From the NCBI GenBank assembly GCA_964247055.1, contig OZ176055.1, positions 9,300,001 to 9,364,000 of the forward strand: a stretch of DNA of 64,000 bases, written 5' to 3'. The notes under the pieces were generated by a model. It made no database searches. It was not told where the DNA came from and saw only the letters and a program-made list of their open reading frames with translations. A program made the translations under genes and the position numbers. This DNA comes from Paragordius varius. Lineage: Eukaryota > Nematomorpha. Shown here piece after piece: positions 50,101 through 64,000 of the stretch. Every line of letters starts with the position of its first letter. Position 1 is the stretch's first letter.

Positions 50101-52499
50101 GTGTGATGGTGCCACACTGTATAAACGATTGCACATTGATGAAATTGTCTATACCCCAGTTCAAATTGTCGATATTGCTCGTCAAATATCTCAAGGACTT
50201 GATTACTTACATGCCAAATCTATTATACATAGGTTGACATTTTTATTAAAACGATCCGATTGTAGACTTTGATGTTATAAGTACTTACAGTCATGTATGT
50301 TTAGAATTGTCAAAAATACGTTTTTAATCGATTTTACTTTGTTTTTGATTGTTATGATGTTTGATATGTCAACTTTTAACTCGCGCATTTTTAAGCCTTA
50401 GAATAATAATAGCCTATTTATTGTAAACAATAAAAAACAAAGTAAAATCAATTAAAAACGTATGTTTGACAATTACAAACATACATGACTGTATTTAGGT
50501 ATTAGCAAAGGGTTCAGTAACCTAGAATTCAAAATTAGATATACTACATAAATAATGAATTAAGCAATTTTTTTCTGATTGAAAATGTTCTAAATATCTA
50601 CTATTTTTACTTATTAGAGCTGCATTCATAGTAACCTAGAATCTAAAATTAAAATAATATAGTTCATTTAAAGCTAATATTTTTAAATATTTAGATTATG
50701 ATGATTATCAATCCATATTTTGATATAAGTACCTTTTAAGTTATTCGTTAAAAATTATACGCACTTTCCTACAAATACTAAATGGTTTAAAGGCATTATT
50801 TTAACCAAAAAAATATTAGTAATTAATTTTTTGATTTTTATTATAATATCTTTAAAATAATATCATATTATATGTTAGTGTATATGATTAAAATATTCAA
50901 ATTTTTCAACAAAATGACAATTTATATATTTAACAAAACTATATGTGGATAATTAGCCATGCGTTTTTAAACAATTGGAGGAGTTCTTATAGAAAAAACC
51001 TAAAAGAGTTTACAGAATATGCATTGTTTTAATTAGTAATAAAAAAGGTCATATGTTAAATTAGTTTTTAACCATTTTTGACAAAAAAGATAAATCCTTA
51101 TTTTTGATATTTTTGTTAGAGATCTCAAATCAAACAACATATTTCTCCTCGATGATCTGACCATAAAAATTGGTGATTTTGGACTTGCAGCAATCAAGTC
51201 TACATTGAGTGACTTGGAAAGTGATAAACAACCTACTGGATCCATTTTATGGATGGTTTTTATTTTTTTTAACAATAATTTTTACAATCTCATTTGCCAA
51301 ATTTTAGTGTTTAAACACAGTGATTGTAAAATCAAAGTAATTTTATAAACAAAATATACACTCTTTGAGTTAATTTATATCAATATAATTATATTTTACT
51401 ATGTAATCAAGGTTGAAAATAGATGTTATATAGAAATATGGAAATTTATTTAATTTTATGGTATTCTTCAATACGAAAGTTTATGTATATTTTGTAAACG
51501 CAACGTTTTCCAATTATGATCTTTTTAAATGTCAAATAAATACATTTAAATATTTCCATGTTTTAGTCCCCAGAAATTATTAGGATTGGTTGGATGAAAC
51601 TTAAAAACAATCATCATCAAAACTCTACTGCCAAAGCGACATCACCCAATAATACAAAATACAATAATGATGCTATGCCAAAAAATAGTACCGGGGATAC
51701 TAATATAGCACATACGAATAATTCTCAGTTATCACCTAATGGAAATAATTTGTCTCCATACACTTTTGCAAGTGACGTTTATGCCTTTGGTATAGTTTTA
51801 TTTGAATTGTGTACAAACACTCTACCCTACGTTTCCAACAATTATAACGGCGGCAATCACATGGCTAAGAAGGGGGCTGGGCCAGGAGGAGATTCTTTTA
51901 CGCATGATACGGCCAAAGATGTCCTCCTTTATCGTATAGGTAAGGGTTATTTGAGACCAAATATAACTCAAGCACTCTTAACGGGCGTAACTGCTAGACA
52001 TTTCCGTCGAAAGGATATCCCTAAATCATTTAAACGCTTAGCCGAGGAGTGTTATGCTTTTAATCCGGAGGATAGACCCTTGTTCCCTGAAGTATATATA
52101 TAAATGTATATATAGTTTTGTGGGTATTTATCAATAAGCTTGAAAACGTAATGCTTTTAACCAGTTACATTAGTTTATGTTGAGTATTATGCACGTTTTT
52201 CGATTTTAAAGTCCTAGTTATTAAGTTATTATAAATATAAAAAGTAATTTTAATTACAGCTTAATTTATGGGAGTTAATAATACACCATGTATATCATTA
52301 TAATAGGTTAAATGATTGGCATGATACGTTTAAGATTTTATATTTTTATTGTTTTATAATGTTATTTGGTATTTCGTAGATTTTGGCTTCACTGGAATTT
52401 TTATCCAGGCAACTACCGCGCATCCACAAAAGTATCTCAGAACCGAGCATTAGTGTTGATTTATCATCCATTAATGTCAATGATTTCGATTACACATAA
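41378..52499 (+). CDS. RAF: RAF serine/threonine kinase, complete (15 exons, 783 codons)
   Basis: Ras effector that phosphorylates MEK; cytosol and plasma membrane. Exons: 41378-41565, 41594-41699, 42162-42325, 43848-43990, 45048-45128, 46235-46356, 46476-46560, 46813-46886, 47657-47731, 48511-48739, 49439-49523, 50014-50232, 51120-51255, 51567-52091, 52380-52499 (TAA). Phases agree throughout, and an in-frame TAA lies just before the ATG. Layout: Ras-binding domain (about 15-98), C1 zinc finger (about 95-145, FCEVCHKML...[14 protein letters not shown]), CR2 14-3-3 site RERSTSAP (S236), Asn-rich linker, kinase domain from about 402. Kinase motifs: GTGSFG (409-414), Lys428 in VAIK, RKTRHVN dimer-interface patch, HRDLKSNN (Asp525), DFG (543-545), SPE (570-572), C-terminal 14-3-3 site KSISEP (S764). 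Oddities: about 50 extra Asn-rich residues after SPE, about 23 more after LPY, Ala548-Ile549 in place of BRAF Thr599-Val600, and no acidic SSDD-type motif before the kinase. Intron 1 is 28 nt; the others are 113-1,208 nt and many hold small elements. Confidence 0.95.
42486..42521 (-). mobile_element. hAT-type terminal fragment
   Basis: The minus strand reads CAGGGGTATTCAACACGC, similar to the copy at 9240. Solo end in a RAF intron, next to the fold-back element at 42543. Confidence 0.5.
42543..42706. mobile_element. Fold-back element, about 58-bp arms
   Basis: The left arm includes GGTTGCTTATTTCACAAAAC and CAACACAGTAGTGTA. The right arm is its complement, TACACTACTGTGTTG ... GAAATAAGCAACTATTAAAA. 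The loop is about 50 bp. In the RAF intron after exon 3. Confidence 0.8.
42713..43016. mobile_element. TIR family B element
   Basis: TATACCATTTAAAGTCCAAA start, four right-side 21-bp units (GGTGAATTTGAATTGTTCAA), and a right end running into a (TA)n tract at 43018. In a RAF intron. Confidence 0.7.
43018..43352. repeat. Two (TA)n tracts flanking a family A right end
   Basis: TA runs at about 43018-43048 and 43312-43352 in a RAF intron. The sequence between them ends in a family A terminus (TTTCAATTTTTACTATA). Other clear (TA)n tracts lie at 1027-1049, 8009-8029, 39805-39830, 44040-44060, 44088-44121, 46359-46374, 59593-59615, 59868-59900 and 63700-63750, often touching the end of a small element. 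Confidence 0.8.
43586..43847. mobile_element. TIR family A element ending at the RAF exon 4 acceptor
   Basis: Inner left motif ATAAGGACAAAACGTAAAAA, then AAAACAACCATAC, with a decayed right half. Its right boundary, ATATATTTTTACAG, is itself the 3' splice site used by RAF exon 4 (43848). Confidence 0.6.
44139..44404. mobile_element. TIR family B element
   Basis: Left TTCACCCTTAAACAATTC, core ATGATGAGTTATATTAACCC, and right end GAATTTAACTGTAAATG. In the RAF intron between exons 4 and 5. Confidence 0.7.
45229..45725. mobile_element. TIR family C element in a RAF intron
   Basis: AAGAGTGTCCTTGGACAC near the left end and GACACTCTTGAAGTGCAAAT at the right, with an AT-rich core resembling the copy at 36612. 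The outer left tip is worn. Confidence 0.75.
47129..47325. mobile_element. TIR family A, degenerate
   Basis: AAACTGACAAAACGTAAAAC and AAAGACAACCATATTTTT match the left half; the right half is barely recognisable. Lies in the RAF intron between exons 8 and 9. Confidence 0.5.
47338..47586. mobile_element. TIR family B element
   Basis: TATACCATTTACAGTTCAAA at the left and AATCATAAATGGTATA at the right. It ends about 70 bp before RAF exon 9. Confidence 0.75.
49041..49323. mobile_element. TIR family B element
   Basis: TATACCACTTACAGTTCAAA at the left, typical core, and AATTGTAAGTGGCATA at the right. Both ends carry the same C-for-T-type change (CACTTAC / GTAAGTG), so the inverted ends stay complementary. 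Confidence 0.75.
50286..50493. mobile_element. Palindromic element E (shares TACAGTCATGTAT ends)
   Basis: 208 bp. It shares the outer 13 bp with element D, then has its own arms (ACGTTTTTAATCGATTTTAC / GTAAAATCAATTAAAAACGT). In the RAF intron after exon 12. Confidence 0.8.
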
Positions 52500-52540
52500 T
52501 TTTGATCAGAAAACATACAATATTTGTTTAACTTATATTT

Positions 52541-52546
52541 AATAAA
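52541..52546 (+). terminator. RAF poly(A) signal
   Basis: AATAAA 41 bases after the RAF stop codon, in AT-rich DNA. Confidence 0.5.
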
Positions 52547-52639
52547 TGTCTATATATTTGCACATTTTGTTACTAATATAACAAAAGCCGAAAACTAGCG
52601 TTTTATATATATCAATCAGTCATTTTGACTCCTGAAAAA

Positions 52640-53485
52640 ATATATTTGGGTCGCGCCTGCCTTTCTTATTCCATCAGAAGAAAAAAACTGTTGAAAGTCA
52701 TCGTTTGCTGATAGAAACATATAGTGAATATGCTGCATCGATTACAACCACATGGTTTATAATAACAAAAGTTAGGATTTCATGGGAAAGTCTGTGGGCT
52801 GGCAGACAGCGCAACTGCCTAGACAACGTAAGAGTTATTGGATGATGGCCAATTTAAACTCAATTAACGAGCAATAGGTAACACTAATAAACTGGAAAAT
52901 AAGTCACGCAATTTCAACATCATATCGAAAATCGCGTACTTATGTATCCTGCTTTCTCGTCATGAAAGAAAATTATTTTTACGTCGAATTGTGACGGGTG
53001 ATGAGCAGTAGCAATATTTGTAAATCCAAAGCGGGAAAATCTTGGCTTTCATTATACCAAGGTTCATCAAAACCAAAGCAAAATCGCCTAGATAAGAGGA
53101 CCATCATCTCTGTCTATGACCATATCGATAATCGGTATGAAGAAGTTTAGATGTCCAATGAAAACGTGAATACAGCGCAATCAACAAATGATTATATTAA
53201 CATTTATTATAAAGAAATGACCGGCATAAACCAGAAGACATGGCAAATTTTTGCTACATGACAATGTATTATCTTGGCTAAACCAGAGAAAACATTTAAT
53301 ATATCTTCGATAGGAAATTTTTTCGCATCCGCTTTATACGTCTGATGGCTCTCTAAATATTACCTATTTTGCATTGGGGCACAAGCTCACACAACAAAAC
53401 TTTATTTATTTCAAAAATATTGAAAAATTGCTTAACAAAGGATTTGCCGCAAGAACCAATCAGTTTTTCTGGCATAGTATTCATA
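52640..53485 (+). mobile_element. Mariner transposase relic
   Basis: Across several frames: VESHRLLIETYSEYAAS, GRQRNCLDN, FSSERKLFLRRIVTGDE (the IVTGDE block before the second catalytic Asp), a worn LLHDNARPH block (CYMTMYYLG), FSHPLYTSDGSLNITYFALG for the HPPYSPDLAPSDYHLF block, and AARTNQFFWH at the end. Many stops and shifts, so it is long dead. Terminal repeats were not found. It starts about 100 bp after the RAF poly(A) signal. Confidence 0.85.
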
Positions 53486-53647
53486 TATTACTCTGAGAGA
53501 AGGGTAATTTGTGCATAAGACAATGGACAATATTTTGAATAAAATAATTAATTTATTATTCTTTATAATTACGCAAAAACCGGTAGATTTATTAACATGG
53601 TTTTGAAATTCTTCGTAAATTATTTCCGATATTTGCATACTTTATAT

Positions 53648-53705
53648 CAGGAATGGCCAAACCTTTCCTTTACGGGCTAATTATTTATAAAAATTTCCTG
53701 GCACT
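53648..53705 (+). mobile_element. hAT-type terminal fragment
   Basis: CAGGAATGGCCAAACCTTTC then TTTACGGGC, a worn hAT left end of the CAGGGGTGGCCAAAC type. The matching right end was not found. Confidence 0.5.
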
Positions 53706-56539
53706 AATATGAACTCGGATTGGGATAAAAGACATCAATACTTATAAATGTAACCGAAAATTGCAATAAATAAAGAAAACGAATTGCATGATTGCATCAA
53801 TATAAAATGTTTTATGTTTACACCGGTCAACATTGATATAAAACGGTAGACTATGTCACAATGCATACAAAAAAATATTACAGTCAATCTTACAAATTAT
53901 CGTTTCCTATAATTGTTTCAAGAAATTTCTCAAAATTGATTTTTTGATATTTATCACTAAATGCAATTAAAAATAGGCAATTTTCAAAATAAATTTTAAA
54001 AAACATTTACAATTTTAAGATAATTGGAACGCATTTACTATGGATAAAAAATACACCACTTCGGAAAAAAAATGTCATACAGAGAATAAACATGCATCTC
54101 TCTAGCTCCGAGCACTACAATAAAATATTGTTTTAGTGTGGAAAATGGCGTCCTCCTTACTATAGAAAAATTTAACAATTATATTTATTGCTTTAAAAAT
54201 TTTATATGGGACCAAGACTGAATGATTAAAATAAGGTTTGTTCGCTGATTTCACCAAACTTAGAACATGTAGAACCTCAACTATCATGGCTGATAAATAG
54301 AACCAAAATCGGATTTAATGGTTAATTAGTTATAGAAATTTCTGGTCCCTATCCTGGATCCTAATTTTTCCTATGCTTTCATATACACTGTCCAATATCT
54401 GGGAGTCTAGAGCTGAATTTTCGCAAAATTTTGTGAAGCCTACTTCATACTATTTTGAGCATGTTGGAAACAGTATAAAAACGCTTTAAGACATTATAAA
54501 AACACTTTTTTTATATATTCAATAATGCTGAACATTCGATTCAGAATTTTAATTTAAAAGTTCGTTTGCTTAAACCTTTGCTGAATTTTTGTAAAAAACA
54601 CAATTTAATTTATCATAATCTTGAAGATGGATTTATCTCTTTTTGTGGCAATAAGACATTATCCCATCTAATTAAAATGATTCATTAAAATCCTCGAAAT
54701 TTTATAGTTATTATAAATGAAACACCTTTTGGTTAATTGGTAAAATTGGTTAATAGGATAAAAATTGTTTTGTATATCGCATATATATAATGATTTTATC
54801 ATCAGCATTAGAAATATACATTGGGTCGTAATTTATTTGATCCCTAAAAGAACATTAGACAAAAATTAGGAATTTTGATATAATTAGGATTATAATAGTT
54901 TCTTTGCTGATTTATTATTTGAATTAATGTAAAATACAGATTTTGTTCTTTTTTTTCACATAAAAAAGAAATTTGCGTTTTCTGACCAATAATAGCTGAA
55001 AAAATTGAAAATAACATTTTTGTGAATAATGTTCTGGATAAAATATTGAATTTATAAAAATTTTCTATTACTTCAAATATAGCAAATTTAGCATTTCAAA
55101 AGACCTAAAGATATCTGTAATTTAAATAATTTTTGTAAGATTGCAATGGTTTTTTATTCTTAAGAAAAAGTTATTTTTATAATATCATTTTCGGGGTATG
55201 AGTTATAGAAAAACCACGTTGTTTCTCAAGAATTCGATCAAACTAGGGCGGTAATCAAAGCAGGTCCAGGAATAAAACGGTTACTAAAAAAAGTGTCAAT
55301 GGATTCGATTGATTTATACTTATTGGAGCGGGTACTATCAAATTACAGTGCTTTTGTAATGTCTTATAGAGGATGACTCATCAAGGCACTCAGCTACGAA
55401 ACAGATTCAACTGCCGGCATAAGTGATAATTGCATATCATTGATTTCACATTTTTATAATTGCTTAACCTTATCATTCTTTTGGTGACGATTGGGTAATT
55501 GTACCCTTGAACTAAAATAGTCATACATCAAGTATTTTAAAATCGTTTTGAAATTATGGAACAATATATCTTGTTTTAGATACGCTTATATTTTTAGGCA
55601 GATTATCGCTTTGATCAAAAATTTGACAAAACCTGATAGACACAAACATCTGAAATAAATATCAATAATTTTCGGCTAAACGTGGGCCTTTACAACCTTT
55701 GGGGTATTTATATATTCCAGAGCGAGTTGAAATTTAATTTCAAAAAGTATTTAAGGTGTTAAGCCCAAATTAAAAATATGCTTTTTCAACCTTTTAGGCG
55801 CATTTTACAAAAAATATTTTTGAAAAAATGTAAAATTTGAAAAATCCTCATCTACAACTTTTCTACAGCCATTTTTTCCTATAATTTTTCTTTCAGTCAA
55901 TAAATGTATGTTCTGGTTACAAAATTTAAATAATTAACCTTAAAAGCTATATTTTTCAAGAAAAAAATTGATATGTTTTTATCAGCTGTTGGTTTCATTC
56001 TGGAATAGACTTTAGAAGTCCCAAAACTGTAAAAAATAAATATCTTTTATCTAATTATAAGAAAAATGTTTGATAATTAAGTTTTAGCTAAAATAACTAC
56101 CATAACTGTAGTTAGTTGCAAAATTGACTTCTGAGATGCAACTCGAATACGTAAATAGAACAAAAAGCTAATGAAGTTATTAAAAATAAAAAATGGAGGC
56201 CAAAAGGTTTATGGATGATGATTTACCATATAGTTATAATTTTTTAAAATTATGCGCTTAAAAGGTAAAACAATGTATATTAAATTTGGTCTTAATATGA
56301 ATATAAATCTCTTTGCAATCAAAAAACCATGACAAAATGAATAAAATGTTAATAAAATTTATAGAATCTAATCAAAATTTGTTGGCCAAAAACAATAAAA
56401 ACTGAACCACAAAAAATTGGGACAAAAACCGTTAACACACCAAATTTTGTAGTTATCAAATATCATGTAATATGATCGGAAGGATTTTTTTAAATAGTGA
56501 AAAATGCAATGATAAGCGTGCATTCATAATATTTGGCGC
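53706..56539. other. Unassigned intergenic DNA between RAF and MCM6
   Basis: No conserved gene recognised. At about 55215-55430 the plus strand has a continuous coding-like stretch (QEFDQTRAVIKAGPGIKRLL, then MDSIDLYLLERVLSNY) with one stop and more readable sequence after it (ALSYETDSTAGISDN). It could be a transposon relic or an old pseudogene. The rest is AT-rich. Confidence 0.45.

Positions 56540-64000
<7,461 letters not shown>

Overview
This is AT-rich eukaryotic DNA, almost certainly from an animal or a very close relative. It holds a RAF kinase with the full Ras-binding, C1 and 14-3-3 layout, and three other conserved genes (POLD1, MCM6, ICMT), all split by GT-AG introns. All gene models were read by eye from exon homology, GT-AG sites and phase bookkeeping. 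In the four identified genes I checked, every exon junction keeps frame, and TAA is the stop codon, so the standard code fits. Intron sizes fall into two classes: very short ones (20-32 nt) and long ones (about 100-2,770 nt) filled with small inverted-repeat elements. The tiny introns recall those reported for dicyemids, and compact introns are also known in other reduced parasitic animals, but I cannot name the species.

Layout. 0.6-13.8 kb: the 3' two-thirds of POLD1 (+), from the polymerase core to the C-terminal zinc and Fe-S motifs. 13.8-15.5 kb: C-terminal exons of an unidentified membrane protein (-), convergent with POLD1. 17.0-17.5 kb: a small HINT-type histidine-triad gene (-) with three micro-introns. 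17.5-24.5 kb: no gene seen, only old repeats, including a roughly 160-bp tandem array and a Helitron-like 3' end. 24.5-37.7 kb: a huge satellite of 42-bp units, homogeneous to 33.5 kb with higher-order repeats, then broken by a Penelope-like fragment with inverted repeats and followed by degenerate units. 37.8-39.7 kb: a minisatellite, a fold-back element and a LINE relic. 39.9-41.1 kb: ICMT (-), head to head with RAF (+, 41.4-52.5 kb), which looks complete at 783 codons. 52.6-56.5 kb: a mariner relic and unassigned DNA. 56.5-64.0 kb: MCM6 (+), whose 3' end lies outside the window.

How the genes relate. POLD1 and MCM6 both act at the replication fork. ICMT methylates prenylated CAAX proteins such as Ras, and RAF is the Ras effector. 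ICMT and RAF share one 315-bp intergenic stretch that probably contains both promoters.

The most interesting signal is the tie between mobile elements and introns. One short TIR family (TA-CAGT ends) repeatedly places its terminus within about 5-25 bp of 3' splice sites in three genes. A second family sits on a 5' splice site whose exon edge is duplicated at the far end of the element. Together with the 20-32-nt intron class, this suggests introns that grew by insertion of non-autonomous elements at their edges, or introner-like behaviour. That reading is inference and needs comparative data.
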